DNA of 64,000 bases from Corbicula japonica (GCA_038501625.1 JAZAYU010000113.1:1550001-1614000); one strand, 5' to 3'; shown: positions 1 to 9,080, counted from the stretch's first letter. Numbers and translations: made by a program. Notes: a model not told the origin generated them from the letters alone.

Positions 1-22
1 ACAGAATTCTTCCTGGCCAAAT

Positions 23-1015
23 ATGATAACAAACAGTAATGTTAACACAAATCAAAATGTGACTGATGACTTCCACACACATTCATCTTTTAATTTAAAG
101 ATGAAGCCACAAGCATATGATGGAACAACAGACATAAGTGAGTATTTAACTCAATTCAATCTAATTGCAGAAATAAATAATTGGCATTACACTGCTAAGT
201 CACTGTACTTAGCCAGTAGTTTGTCAGGAAATGCTAGGTCACTGTTAAGCGAACTGACTGAAACACAGAAAAGAGATTTCTCAAGCTTAGTAGATTTACT
301 TAAAGCTAGATTTGGAACTAAGAACAAAGCTGAAATATTTAGGTCTCAATTAAAATCTCTTTCAAGGAAGAAAGATCAGTCCATTTCAGAATTAGCTCAA
401 CAGGTCAAAAAGCTTACAAGACAGGCATATCCAGATGCCAATTCAGAGTTGATAGAAATTTTAGCCTTAGACTGTTTCATTGATAGTCTAGATGATGCTG
501 ACATTCGCTTGCGACTTAGAGAATGCTGTCCAAAATCGATAGCAGAGGCAGAGACAATAGCTGTCCGTCTTGAAACACATAAACTGGCTGACAAACAAAG
601 ATTTCAACCAGTACATGCATTTACGCAGAAAAACAACAACCATTCAAAACCAACATTTACATTGGAAAATGTTATGGAAAAGATTGAGTCTCTTACACAA
701 AAAGTAGAAAAGTTAGATTCAATACAGAATAATCAGACTCAGAGAACAGGATACAAGAACACAAATGGTCATAAAGGACAGAATAATAGGTCAAATGACA
801 TAAACAGAGATCACAATAACAAATCTCATAATTACAACAACAACAGCAATAACAGCTACAACAGAAATCATGACACAAACAATCAACACAGGGCAAATCA
901 AGGAAGAACTGATCATAAAAATCAACATCAAAACAATTCACAACAAAATAATAGGGCGTCGGGAAACGACAACAGGTCAAGTTGGGGGACCACAACCAGA
1001 CCAAGCCACAATTAA
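23..1015 (+). CDS. gag: retrotransposon Gag
   Basis: 330-residue ORF with a true ATG at 23. Residues ~30-200 read as a Ty3/Gypsy-type Gag (a helical stretch with a tryptophan at ~54 and the LKARFG / LSRKKDQSISEL segments typical of retrotransposon gag domains). Residues ~200-240 look helical. The C-terminal ~90 residues are very rich in Asn, Gln, His and Arg. No CCHC zinc knuckle is seen; the basic Asn-rich tail may take over nucleic-acid binding (inference). It overlaps the pol frame by about 50 bases and ends at TAA 1013-1015. As the first ORF of the element it should form the particle core in which reverse transcription takes place. Confidence 0.85.
   Translation: MITNSNVNTNQNVTDDFHTHSSFNLKMKPQAYDGTTDISEYLTQFNLIAEINNWHYTAKSLYLASSLSGNARSLLSELTETQKRDFSSLVDLLKARFGTKNKAEIFRSQLKSLSRKKDQSISELAQQVKKLTRQAYPDANSELIEILALDCFIDSLDDADIRLRLRECCPKSIAEAETIAVRLETHKLADKQRFQPVHAFTQKNNNHSKPTFTLENVMEKIESLTQKVEKLDSIQNNQTQRTGYKNTNGHKGQNNRSNDINRDHNNKSHNYNNNSNNSYNRNHDTNNQHRANQGRTDHKNQHQNNSQQNNRASGNDNRSSWGTTTRPSHN
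961..967 (+). promoter_or_regulatory. candidate -1 ribosomal frameshift heptamer, GGGAAAC
   Basis: GGGAAAC lies in the gag frame as G GGA AAC, the canonical X XXY YYZ phase, 48 bases before the gag stop. Slipping back by one base reads GGG AAA CGA and enters the pol frame, which is open from here. The pol frame has no ATG near its start, so frameshifting is the natural expression route. The downstream stimulatory RNA structure was not tested. Confidence 0.6.
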
Positions 1016-3777
1016 GGTCCGACACAGTTCAACTCAATAGTCTTGGGACTGAGAATGGATATTTTTGTGATGTTTTGATTAATGGAAATTTAGTTTCATG
1101 CTTATGTGATTCTGGTGCTAATGTTTCAATTGTAAACAATAAAATAATGGAAAATTGGTTGAATGATACAAAACCTGAGATATTTCCGGTTTCAACATTG
1201 CTTTGTACTGTTACAGGGGAAAGTAAGCCATTTCTGGGTAAAGCCGTTATGGATATTAATTTAGAGGGTCACACATTTAAGCATGAAATGCTGATATCTG
1301 ACATAGTACAAGATGGTATTTTAGGTATAGATTTTATGAGGGCCAACAAATGTGATTTAATTATAAGTAAAAATTACATGTCTGTAAGGGGAGACAAAAT
1401 TCCATGTTATATAAAAAACAGTACTGTATTTAACTGTTGTAGAGTGGCTATATTAGAAACTGTTGTAATTGATCCAAACACTGAAGTGGTGGTACCAGCT
1501 AAAATGCTAGACCACATTGACAAAGATAAGTGCTGTGTGGTAGAAGGTTATGATGATTTTGTTGAAAAGACTGGTTTAATGGTTGCAAAGGTACTTGTTA
1601 ATCCTAGCTCGGGTAAGGTCCCTGTCCGAATAGCCAACTTTACCGAGAAACCCATTACATTATTTAAAGATACCACAACCGCAAAATTAGAATCGGTAAC
1701 TGTGGTAGATAAGACAAATGTTTGTTCTACAACGGTTAATAGTACCACAAGAATTCAAAATAACCAAAAGTTGCCAGACCATTTGTCTGATATGTTCAAT
1801 AAATCAGCAGAAAATTTAGATCCTGATCAAACTGAGGTATTAAGAAATTTTTTAATTAAACATCAAAATGTTTTCAGTAGGGATTCTAATGATATTGGTC
1901 ATTCTTCATTGGTTAAACACAACCTTGATACAGGCAATGCTAAACCTGTTAAAAAATATCCATACAGAATTCCTTTAGCTAAAAGAAAATTAGTGGAACA
2001 GGAAATTGTTAAAATGGAAAATGATGGTATCATTGAAAAATGTCCACAGAGCCCATGGAATTCACCAGTGGTTACTGTCATAAAACCTGATGGTTCTCTT
2101 AGGTTTTGTTGTGATTATAGAGGTTTAAATGAAGTGACTGTTAAAGATTCACAGCCTTTACCACGGATTGATGACAGCCTTGAGGCATTATCTGGTTCAA
2201 AATGGTGGTCATGCCTAGATATGAAGTCTGGTTATTGGCAAGTTGATATTGATGAGAAAGACCGTTCAAAAACTGCTTTCTCAATTCCGGGTGGCCAGCA
2301 ATGGCAATGGAAACGATTAGCCTTTGGACTCTGTAATGCTCCAGCAACATTCACGCGCTTAATGCAAATGGTTTTCAATGGAATGTTGTGGAATACTTTA
2401 ATTATTTACTTAGATGACATAATCTGTCATTCTCAAACTTTCTCGCAACAACTGGAAAATTTAGAGTTAGTTTTTAAACGACTAGAAGGTGCTAACCTAA
2501 AACTAAACCCTAAAAAGTGTGTTCTTTTTCAAAAAGAAGTAACCTTTCTTGGTCATGTTATCAATGAGAATGGTGTAGGTACTGATCCTAAGAAAGTTCA
2601 GTCTATTCATGACTGGCCAACCCCTAGAAATGCTAAAGAAGCCAGAAGTTTCATCTCCTTGGCTAGTTATTACAGAAACTATGTTTATCAGTTTGCAACT
2701 ATTGCTAAACCAATCCATGAATTAGCAGAAAATGGTAGAAAATTCATTTGGTCAACAGAATGTGAAAATGCTTTTCAAACAATAAAACAGGCTTTGACAA
2801 AATCTCCCATTTTAGCCTTTCCAACAGAAGATGATCAGTTTATTATTGATACTGATGCCTCATTAGTTGGTCAAGGTGCAGTCTTATCACAAAAAGTTGA
2901 TGGTAAGGAAAAAGTAATTGGGTATTACAGTAAATGCTTCACAAAAACTGAACGCAGGTATTGCGTAACCAGACGTGAATTGTTAGCAATAGTAAATGCT
3001 CTCAAACACTTCCATCATTATGTTATAACGGGGGTCAACATGCTGACAGCATTTGACCATAGCATATTCAATGTGTTACTTTCACTTATTGCAAATCACT
3101 CAGACAAAGACATAACAATTTCTCAAAATAATACATTAAAAGTAGAGAGTTCTTGTCAAACAGAATATAAAGATAATGTTATGATAAGTTCTATTAATGT
3201 ACAAAGTTCTAATATACCAAGTACTAGCCATGACACAAGTGTAAATCTTGACAGAGGGAATGTTGAGGAATTTAACATATCAGAGTTACAAGATAAAGAT
3301 GATACTTTGAAAATGATAAAAGACATGATTTTAAATGGAGTAAAACCCACTTGGCAAGAAATATCTAAAGAAAGTCCTGAATTGAAATATTATTGGGCAC
3401 GGTTAGACTCCATGGTACTACAAAACAATATCTTATACAGGAAATGGGTGGAAAGTGATTCAGACACTTCGTTCAAATTATTACTTGTTATCCCAAAGTC
3501 AAAAAGGGAATTTGTGTTACAACAATTACACAACAGTAAGAGTGCGGGACATTTAGGTATTAAGAAAACCCTTCAGAAAGTAAGAGATAGATATTACTGG
3601 TACGCATTGCGAAGTAATGTTGAAAATTGGTGCAAAACTTGTGACATTTGTAACAGTAGGAAAGGGACCCTTAGAAAACCTAAGGCCCCTCTTCAAACTT
3701 ATAGTGTAGGTGCTCCGAATGAGAGAATAGCTATCGATTTCATGGGTCCTTTTGTAAAGACTGAAAAAGGGAAATAG
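961..3777 (+). CDS. pol: retrotransposon Pol, first part: protease, RT, RNase H, integrase N-terminus
   Basis: Read in the -1 frame relative to gag. Numbering from 982: an aspartic protease motif DSGA at ~43-46; RT with FCCDYRGLN and LDMKSGYWQ motifs and the catalytic YLDD at ~476-479 (2407-2418); RNase H with DTDAS at ~623; integrase HHCC finger H850, H857, C887, C890; the first integrase aspartate in IDFMGP at ~919. The end of RNase H is odd: after the LLAIVNALKHFHHY helix the usual TDH, tryptophan and NADALSR segments are absent or unrecognisable, and an Asn/Ser-rich spacer of ~100 residues leads to integrase. The ORF stops at 3775-3777 inside the integrase core. The protein continues in another frame at 3785, so this copy is probably inactive. 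Confidence 0.85.
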   Translation, partial: GKRQQVKLGDHNQTKPQLRSDTVQLNSLGTENGYFCDVLINGNLVSCLCDSGANVSIVNNKIMENWLNDTKPEIFPVSTLLCTVTGESKPFLGKAVMDINLEGHTFKHEMLISDIVQDGILGIDFMRANKCDLIISKNYMSVRGDKIPCYIKNSTVFNCCRVAILETVVIDPNTEVVVPAKMLDHIDKDKCCVVEGYDDFVEKTGLMVAKVLVNPSSGKVPVRIANFTEKPITLFKDTTTAKLESVTVVDKTNVCSTTVNSTTRIQNNQKLPDHLSDMFNKSAENLDPDQTEVLRNFLIKHQNVFSRDSNDIGHSSLVKHNLDTGNAKPVKKYPYRIPLAKRKLVEQEIVKMENDGIIEKCPQSPWNSPVVTVIKPDGSLRFCCDYRGLNEVTVKDSQPLPRIDDSLEALSGSKWWSCLDMKSGYWQVDIDEKDRSKTAFSIPGGQQWQWKRLAFGLCNAPATFTRLMQMVFNGMLWNTLIIYLDDIICHSQTFSQQLENLELVFKRLEGANLKLNPKKCVLFQKEVTFLGHVINENGVGTDPKKVQSIHDWPTPRNAKEARSFISLASYYRNYVYQFATIAKPIHELAENGRKFIWSTECENAFQTIKQALTKSPILAFPTEDDQFIIDTDASLVGQGAVLSQKVDGKEKVIGYYSKCFTKTERRYCVTRRELLAIVNALKHFHHYVITGVNMLTAFDHSIFNVLLSLIANHSDKDITISQNNTLKVESSCQTEYKDNVMISSINVQSSNIPSTSHDTSVNLDRGNVEEFNISELQDKDDTLKMIKDMILNGVKPTWQEISKESPELKYYWARLDSMVLQNNILYRKWVESDSDTSFKLLLVIPKSKREFVLQQLHNSKSAGHLGIKKTLQKVRDRYYWYALRSNVENWCKTCDICNSRKGTLRKPKAPLQTYSVGAPNERIAIDFMGPFVKTEKGK

Positions 3778-3784
3778 ATATTTA

Positions 3785-4594
3785 ATGGTTGTAGGAGATC
3801 TTTTCAGTAAATGGACTGAATGCTATTGTATTGAAAATCTTGAAGCGACAACTGTTGCACAAGTTTTAGTAAATAAATATATTAGTCGGTGGGGATGTCC
3901 ATTAATTTGCCATACTGATCAAGGAAAAACTTTTGAGTCAAAGTTATTTCTAGAAATGTGTACTCTTTTAGGCATTGAAAAGACACGTTCGTCAAGTTTT
4001 CACCCTCAAGGAAATGGTTTCATTGAAAAACAAAATTCAACAATAATAAATATGTTGTCACCTTTTGTATCCGCAAATCAGAAGGATTGGGACGAACATG
4101 TTGATCTAGTTTTGATGGCCTACAGGTCCTCAGTTCAAGCTTCTACAGGATTTACACCTTCTATGTTACACATTGGTCGTGAAATTAGGTTACCAATTGA
4201 CATGATATTTGGTAGTCCTGAAATTGATAAAGATAATAATCAGTCAAGCTCTCAGTTTGTGATAAACTTAGAAAGAACCCTAAATAATGTATACAATATT
4301 GCTAGGAAAAATATGAACATTGCAAAGAACGTTATGAAAACAAACTATGATGTTAAGATAAAATACAACATTTATAAAGAAAATGATGCTGTTTGGTATT
4401 ATAATCCAATAAGAAAGAGAGGACTTAGTCCTAAATTTCAGAGACCATGGGTTGGTCCATGTAAAGTGATAAATAAAGTAAATGATGTGTTATACAGAAT
4501 AAAGCTTAGCCACCATGGAAAACCAAAAATTGTACATAACAATAAGATTAAACCTTACAGAGGAAATGCTAAGCCAGATTGGTTTAATGAGTAA
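3785..4594 (+). pseudogene. integrase catalytic core, frameshifted continuation of Pol
   Basis: 269 residues that continue the integrase fold directly after the stop at 3777, one frame on. One extra A in the run near 3771-3774 is enough to explain the break. The catalytic triad is complete across it: Asp in IDFMGP before the shift, Asp45 in HTDQG and Glu81 in NGFIEKQN here, with 35 residues between the last two (DD35E). A GPCKVI segment at ~223-228 resembles the GPY/F module. No chromodomain is visible. The break could also be a sequencing error in a homopolymer, and reads would settle that. Confidence 0.85.
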
Positions 4595-4734
4595 ATATTA
4601 AACAATAGGTCTATTGCATTGTGTTTTGTTTTGTTTTTTTGTTGCTGTCATAAAAAAAAAAAATAATTTTTTTATTAGGAAAGATAATGCTTACCAAAGT
4701 AGTTAAATCAAGGTTGGTTTTCTTCATTTTTTAG
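4595..4734 (+). promoter_or_regulatory. pol-ORF3 spacer ending in a 3' splice site
   Basis: 140 bases between integrase and ORF3 holding an A12 run (4652-4663) and T tracts. The last ~22 bases form a pyrimidine-rich tract ending in TTTTTTAG at 4734, and ORF3 is open from the next base (AGA TTC AAG TGC). This looks like a genuine acceptor for a spliced subgenomic mRNA, as used for retroviral env. The matching donor would lie in the missing leader or in gag and was not identified. Confidence 0.5.
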
Positions 4735-6036
4735 AGATTCAAGTGCAAGCTGTGCGACGATCTGTTCTTCCCGGCAAGGAAGCCTTGCATGTCCCATTTA
4801 AGAGAACAGCACAGTGGCATCAGCTACAAATGCACAAAATGCAAGAAAATATTCAGACGTAATGACAATCCACACAACTGCAGAGCAAGAAAAGATGAGT
4901 ATTATATGTTTAACCAGACAACAGGAGCAAAGGGGAAAGAGGCGGAGAAAGATTTGGAGAGATTTTTGATAAGAGCAGAGAAATATATGTGCATAGATAT
5001 GGAGGAGGAGATGTGTAGGAGGAAAAATACGAAGACAAAAGTATGGGGAACTAGTAAAAGGATAGAGAGTGACTTAGATTTGAGCAGCAGCAGTAGTAGT
5101 AACAGTGACGAGAGCGAATCAGAAAGCGAGACGGAAACTGAGATGTCGGATTTTGAGAGATTTCAGGAAGAAAACTTTAGAAATGAAATTAAATTATACG
5201 AGACTGATGTGATGGAGAAAGAAGGAAGGAAAAGGGAAGAGCAAAAGAGAAAAGAGGAGGAGAGAAAACAAGAGGAGGAGAGAACACAGAAGGAGGAAAC
5301 GAGGAAACAGGAGGAAAGGAGACAGCAGGAGGAAAAGAGAAAAGAAGAGGAAAAGAGAAAAGAGGAGGAGAGGAGAAAAGAGGAGGAGATGAGAAAAGAG
5401 GAGGAAAAGAGGAAAGAGGAGGAGAGGAGAAAAGAGGAGGAAAAGAGGAAAGAAGAGGAGAGGAGAAAAGAGGAGGAAAAGCGAAAAGAGGAGGAGAGAA
5501 AACAAGAGGAGGAAAAGAGGAGAGAAGAGATGAGAAAAGAGGAGGAAAAGAGGAAAGAGGAGGAGATGCGAAAAGAGGAGGAAAAGAGAAAAGAGGAGGA
5601 GAGAGAACAAGAGGAGGAAAAGAGGAAAGAGGAGGAGAGAAGACGAGAAGAGGAGGACAGAAAAAGGAATGAGGAGGAGAGGAGACGAGAAGAGGACGGA
5701 AAAAGGAATGAAGAGGAGAGGAGACGAGAAGAGGAAAAGAGAAAAGAGGAGGAGAGAAAACAAGTGGACAAAAAGAGGAAAGAGGAGGAAAGGAGAAAGG
5801 AGGAAAAGAGAAAAGAGGAGGAGAGAAGGAAAGTGGAGAGGAAACAAGAAAAGAAGGAAGAAGAAAATAGGAAAGAGGCGAATAAAGAGGAGGAGGAAAA
5901 GAGGAAAGAGGAGGAGAAGAAAGAGGAGAAAGGAAAAGAAGGGGAGGATAGGGAAAAGGAAGACAAGAGGAAAGAAGAAGAGCAGAACAAGGAAGAGGAT
6001 AGGAGAAAGGAGGAGGAGAAATTGAGAAGGGAGTAA
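4735..6036 (+). CDS. retrotransposon ORF3: paired zinc finger plus charged coiled coil
   Basis: The ATG is at 4789, but the frame is open from the acceptor at 4735, and the first zinc-finger cysteines (CKLC) lie before that ATG, so a spliced start is more likely. Two fingers follow: C-x2-C...H-x4-H and C-x2-C-x10-H-x-C. Next come a basic linker, a Ser/Asp/Glu stretch (SSSSSNSDESESESETE) and about 270 residues of EEEKRKEEERR-type repeats, which should form a very long charged coiled coil. Codon repetition makes this a near-microsatellite (GAG/GAA/AGA/AAA). It sits in the env position of the element, but I see no signal peptide or transmembrane segment, so it is not a classical envelope. Function unknown; nucleic-acid binding by the fingers and oligomerisation by the coil are inferences. 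It may be a captured host gene. Confidence 0.6.
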   Translation, partial: RFKCKLCDDLFFPARKPCMSHLREQHSGISYKCTKCKKIFRRNDNPHNCRARKDEYYMFNQTTGAKGKEAEKDLERFLIRAEKYMCIDMEEEMCRRKNTKTKVWGTSKRIESDLDLSSSSSSNSDESESESETETEMSDFERFQEENFRNEIKLYETDVMEKEGRKREEQKRKEEERKQEEERTQKEETRKQEERRQQEEKRKEEEKRKEEERRKEEEMRKEEEKRKEEERRKEEEKRKEEERRKEEEKRKEEERKQEEEKRREEMRKEEEKRKEEEMRKEEEKRKEEEREQEEEKRKEEERRREEEDRKRNEEERRREEDGKRNEEERRREEEKRKEEERKQVDKKRKEEERRKEEKRKEEERRKVERKQEKKEEENRKEANKEEEEKRKEEEKKEEKGKEGEDREKEDKRKEEEQNKEEDRRKEEEKLRRE

Positions 6037-6376
6037 AAATGAGAAAGAAAGAAAGAACTTGAAGGAAAAGAAAGAGGAGAATAAGAAATCAGAAGTAAAA
6101 AGAAAAGAAAATGATAAAGTGGCAAAGAAGAATTATGAAAAGAAGGAGGAGGGAAAGAAAACAGTGGAAGAAGTAAATAAAATCAAAAATTTATTAAAGG
6201 AAAATGAAGGAGATGATGAGGAAATGAAGGAACTGAAAGAAATAAAGGAAAAAGCTGAAAAAATGATAAATAGGAAAAGAAAGCTCGTGGCAGAGAAAGA
6301 GAACGTGGTAGTAATTGAGGAAAATGGGTTCGCATATGAAGTGAGAACAATAGTAAAGAAATTTAAAATATTGTGA
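6026..6376 (+). CDS. ORF3 C-terminal part in a shifted frame
   Basis: The frame changes at ~6026-6036, inside the purine repeat, where the ORF3 stop occurs. The new frame is open to TGA at 6374-6376 and keeps the Glu/Lys composition, ending in a less repetitive tail (AEKENVVVIEENGFAYEVRTI), which reads like a conserved protein end. The slip is probably a repeat-length change in this copy, or a sequencing error in low-complexity DNA. The TTG at 6059 is not a likely start. Confidence 0.5.
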   Translation, partial: EGSKNEKERKNLKEKKEENKKSEVKRKENDKVAKKNYEKKEEGKKTVEEVNKIKNLLKENEGDDEEMKELKEIKEKAEKMINRKRKLVAEKENVVVIEENGFAYEVRTIVKKFKIL

Positions 6377-6972
6377 AATAGAAAACTTATTTAAATGAAA
6401 ACTGATGAAAGAAAACTGATTTTAATGAAAACTGATGTAAGAACAGATTTAAGGAAAACTGATATAAGAAAAAATGATATATTTACTAAGAATCCAGGAC
6501 TACGTGTACTAAAAAGGATGTTAACCTAAAATTAAAAAGTAGAAACATTTAATTAAAACTCTTATACTTAATAGTGTAGAACATTATTTTGTAACTTTAA
6601 TGTGTTTATGTAACTGAAAGTTATTAATTGTTAACATTATATTGTTAATACTTTATTCCTAATATGACAACATGCATATATATTATATGAATAAACAATT
6701 ATTGTTGTCAAAATTGTGTATTATTTAATAAGGACATACAGAAAAAAAAACTGTAAGATTTAAATATTATAACAGACTATAGTACAGAACTTTATTCATT
6801 TTAATAATGAGGAATGGTAAATTGAATTAATATTGTATATATTATGTTGTGAAGGTAAATTGAATTAATGTTGAATATATAATGTTGCTAAGGTAAATTA
6901 TAGATATATATATATTTATTAGATTATTTTGAAAACTTACCATTTTGTGTCTGAAGAATTGGGACAATTCTT
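6377..6972 (+). repeat. non-coding 3' region of the retrotransposon
   Basis: AT-rich, no ORF. It holds a short degenerate array of AATGAAAACTGAT-like units at ~6391-6465 and two to three copies of a ~42-bp unit starting GGTAAATTGAATTAAT at ~6818-6900, then leads to the polypurine tract. Confidence 0.6.
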
Positions 6973-6987
6973 GAAAGGCGGGGGTAG
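6973..6987 (+). other. polypurine tract
   Basis: GAAAGGCGGGGG followed by TAG stands directly before the LTR start TGTTAGG at 6988. This is the expected place of the plus-strand primer and fixes the left LTR as a 3' LTR in plus orientation. Confidence 0.75.
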
Positions 6988-7249
6988 TGTTAGGCTGTAA
7001 CACTATCCTAAATGTAAGCATCCAATACATGTTCAAAATAATCGAATGTTCGTTATTTACAACGTAGGTTTTTAAAGTAATTCATTAGACTGTTACTTTA
7101 GCTTCATTCCTGTTAACATTATTAATCCTTAGCAACTTAATAGAACTAGAAATTCATCCATATTTCGCCTGCATCTTGGTTCTTTTTATAACGTCCGCCA
7201 TTTTGTATGGTACATGTAGCACGATTCCGCGAAATCCTACTTTCGCTTT

Positions 7250-7278
7250 TGACGTCATCAGTGTTAGTACTATAAATA
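7250..7278 (+). promoter_or_regulatory. LTR promoter: CRE-like palindrome and TATA box
   Basis: TGACGTCA (7250-7257), a perfect CREB/ATF site, lies 13 bases before TATAAATA (7271-7278). Transcription should start near 7300. The inverted LTR carries the mirror copy at ~7811-7839, pointing toward this one. Confidence 0.65.
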
Positions 7279-7411
7279 GGCCGAATTTTGTATATAAACA
7301 ACTCAGTTTGGAAATAGATCTCGATCGGAAAAGTTCAAAACCTGTTCTAGAAAATAGTTGAAGAGAAAAGATAAAAATGTCGAATGAAAAGATGCAGGTA
7401 CTGATTTTTGA

Positions 7412-7478
7412 AATAAACTATATTATAGTCTGTTTTGTATAGCCTGTTTCAAGGAATTTACTGGATTCTAAAAATAAA
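7412..7478 (+). terminator. LTR polyadenylation signals
   Basis: AATAAA occurs at 7412-7417 and 7473-7478, downstream of the predicted TATA-driven start, so the R region would end around 7435-7500. Mirror copies lie in the inverted LTR. Confidence 0.5.
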
Positions 7479-7529
7479 TGACCTGGACTTTTAATAGAAT
7501 TTCTTATACTATTATTATGAACCCTTCCC

Positions 7530-7547
7530 ATTCCACTTCTGACAACA
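7530..7547 (-). other. primer-binding site complementary to a tRNA-Leu 3' end
   Basis: Read on the minus strand, TGTCAGAAGTGGAAT follows the inverted LTR's terminal CCTAACA after a few bases. It differs by one base from the complement of the animal tRNA-Leu(CAA) 3' end, recalled from general knowledge. It shows that the right-hand LTR is a 5' LTR with its PBS, now joined to the end of a 3' LTR. Confidence 0.6.
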
Positions 7548-7550
7548 TTT

Positions 7551-8101
7551 TGTTAGGACGGGAAGGGTTCATAATAATAGTATAAGAAATTCTATTAAAA
7601 GTCCAGGTCATTTATTTTTAGAATCCAGTAAATTCCTTGAAACAGGCTATACAAAACAGACTATAATATAGTTTATTTCAAAAATCAGTACCTGCATCTT
7701 TTCATTCGACATTTTTATCTTTTCTCTTCAACTATTTTCTAGAACAGGTTTTGAACTTTTCCGATCGAGATCTATTTCCAAACTGAGTTGTTTATATACA
7801 AAATTCGGCCTATTTATAGTACTAACACTGATGACGTCAAAAGCGAAAGTAGGATTTCGCGGAATCGTGCTACATGTACCATACAAAATGGCGGACGTTA
7901 TAAAAAGAACCAAGATGCAGGCGAAATATGGATGAATTTCTAGTTCTATTAAGTTGCTAAGGATTAATAATGTTAACAGGAATGAAGCTAAGGTAACAGT
8001 CTAATGAATTACTTTAAAAACCTACGTTGTAAATAACGAACATTCGATTATTTTGAACATGTATTGGATGCTTACATTTAGGATAGTGTTACAGCCTAAC
8101 A
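7551..8101 (-). repeat. inverted complete LTR (5' type), minus orientation
   Basis: 551 bp from TGTTAGG (7551) to CTAACA (8101). Read on the minus strand it is a full LTR followed by a PBS, but instead of gag-pol the sequence turns back into the plus-oriented LTR. Beyond 8101 the DNA is unrelated, so the palindrome ends exactly at an LTR end, which fits integration and not a read-foldback artefact. Confidence 0.85.
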
Positions 8102-9080
8102 ATATATTTTAGAAGTGACGCATTCGTTTTGAATATAAGATAAAGCTCAAGAAAGTTGACTTAACCTATATAAATTGCACTTCAGAAAAGGTAAGCTAAT
8201 GTTCTTTATGCCAGGATCAAGGAAATGGGTTATATAAAAGGATCGATTTCTTTTAAAACCCCAGAGAGAAAAACAATGTATTTTATGTCAAAAGTCCGAG
8301 ATGGGCTTTTGTAAGAGAATGGGCCTTTTTTCATGACCTGTGCATTGTTAAATGAGTGTTTACACTTTTATGCCAATGTTCTTTTTAGAAATTTAGTGAA
8401 AAATTTGCAACTTACTGAAACCGGTTAATCATTTCTCTAAGTACAAATGCGGAGAAAACCCAAGAAATATCGTTGCCAGAGTGATGTAACATGTCAGAGT
8501 CATGACCTATGAACTCTTAAGTAAGTGTATAAACTATTATGCTACTATACTTTGCAAAAAGTGAGAAATATCCAATTTGCTGAAACTTGTAATGATATTG
8601 TTTCTACCTGGGTGTAAACACGCACCGTCACGGCGACAGCGCCTAGCCCTGCAATTCCCACAACGTAACCAATTGACCTAGACGGGATAACCCACAAAAA
8701 GGTTGATCGGATAGCCCTGATACGTTACCATCACTGCATGACATCGGTAACGCGTTATTTTACTAATAACAGCACTGACTATATGTACAGGCAGACTTCT
8801 TACGGCCGCAAAATACCATTTCTCCACGTTTTAAATGTGGAGATAATTACAGGAATTAGGTTCCAGAGTTATGAAATACTTAAGGGTCATGGCCTGTGCA
8901 CTGTTTAATAAGTGTATAAATTTCCTGCTTTTTGTAAAAATTCAAAATGTGCAAATTGCCGTAAAAGGTGTACAATTATCCTAAGTACAGATGGTGGGAA
9001 AAACCTAGAAATAAGTTAGCCAGAGTTATGTTACTTGTCAGGTCACTGTTTAGTAAGTGTAAGGAACTCGGATACAAATA
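8102..9080 (+). repeat. degenerate ~170-bp dispersed tandem repeat, first block
   Basis: About three diverged units share GGTCATGACCTGTGCACTGTT, AAGTGTATAAA, AGAAATATCCAACTTGC and CCAGAGTTATGT landmarks (~8331, ~8500, ~8890, ~9040). The block resumes at ~10910 after interruption by a transposon. No ORF. Confidence 0.6.
8612..8815 (+). repeat. GC-richer repeat inserted in the tandem block
   Basis: Starts near GCACCGTCACGGCGACAGCG and contains GACATCGGTAACGCG. A rearranged reverse-complement relative lies at ~12420-12645, and the cggcgacagcgcct segment recurs at ~51325. It is probably a tRNA-derived SINE or a short DNA element. Confidence 0.4.

Larger units (their letters stand above)
1..7529 (+). 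mobile_element. Ty3/Gypsy-like LTR retrotransposon, 5' LTR outside window
   Basis: Gag, protease, reverse transcriptase, RNase H and integrase follow each other in the Ty3/Gypsy order, then a third ORF, a polypurine tract and a 3' LTR that starts with TGTTAGG at 6988. The 5' LTR and leader are missing because the window opens 22 bases before the gag ATG. The copy looks recent (its 3' LTR and the neighbouring inverted LTR differ at about one site) but damaged: a one-base frameshift in integrase, a disturbed RNase H end and a frame change in the third ORF. The last 9 bp of the 3' LTR are replaced by the junction with the inverted LTR. Confidence 0.9.
6988..7529 (+). repeat. 3' LTR, plus orientation, last 9 bp missing
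   Basis: Starts TGTTAGG after the polypurine tract. Its inverted partner (7551-8101) ends CCTAACA when read in the same sense, giving the short inverted repeat usual for LTRs. Compared with the 551-bp partner, this copy is 542 bp and lacks the final GTCCTAACA. The arms look identical apart from about one T/C difference near 7097. The 61-residue ORF found in both LTRs is a mirror-image artefact, not a gene. Confidence 0.85.

Noticed and set aside
5163..6125. Long Ser/Leu/Phe-rich ORFs on the minus strand
   Set aside because: Shadow of the purine-rich coiled-coil repeat of ORF3; composition follows the opposite strand.
7176..7361. 61-codon ORF, identical on the opposite strand at 7728-7913
   Set aside because: It lies in the two inverted LTRs and spans promoter elements; the identity is only the palindrome.
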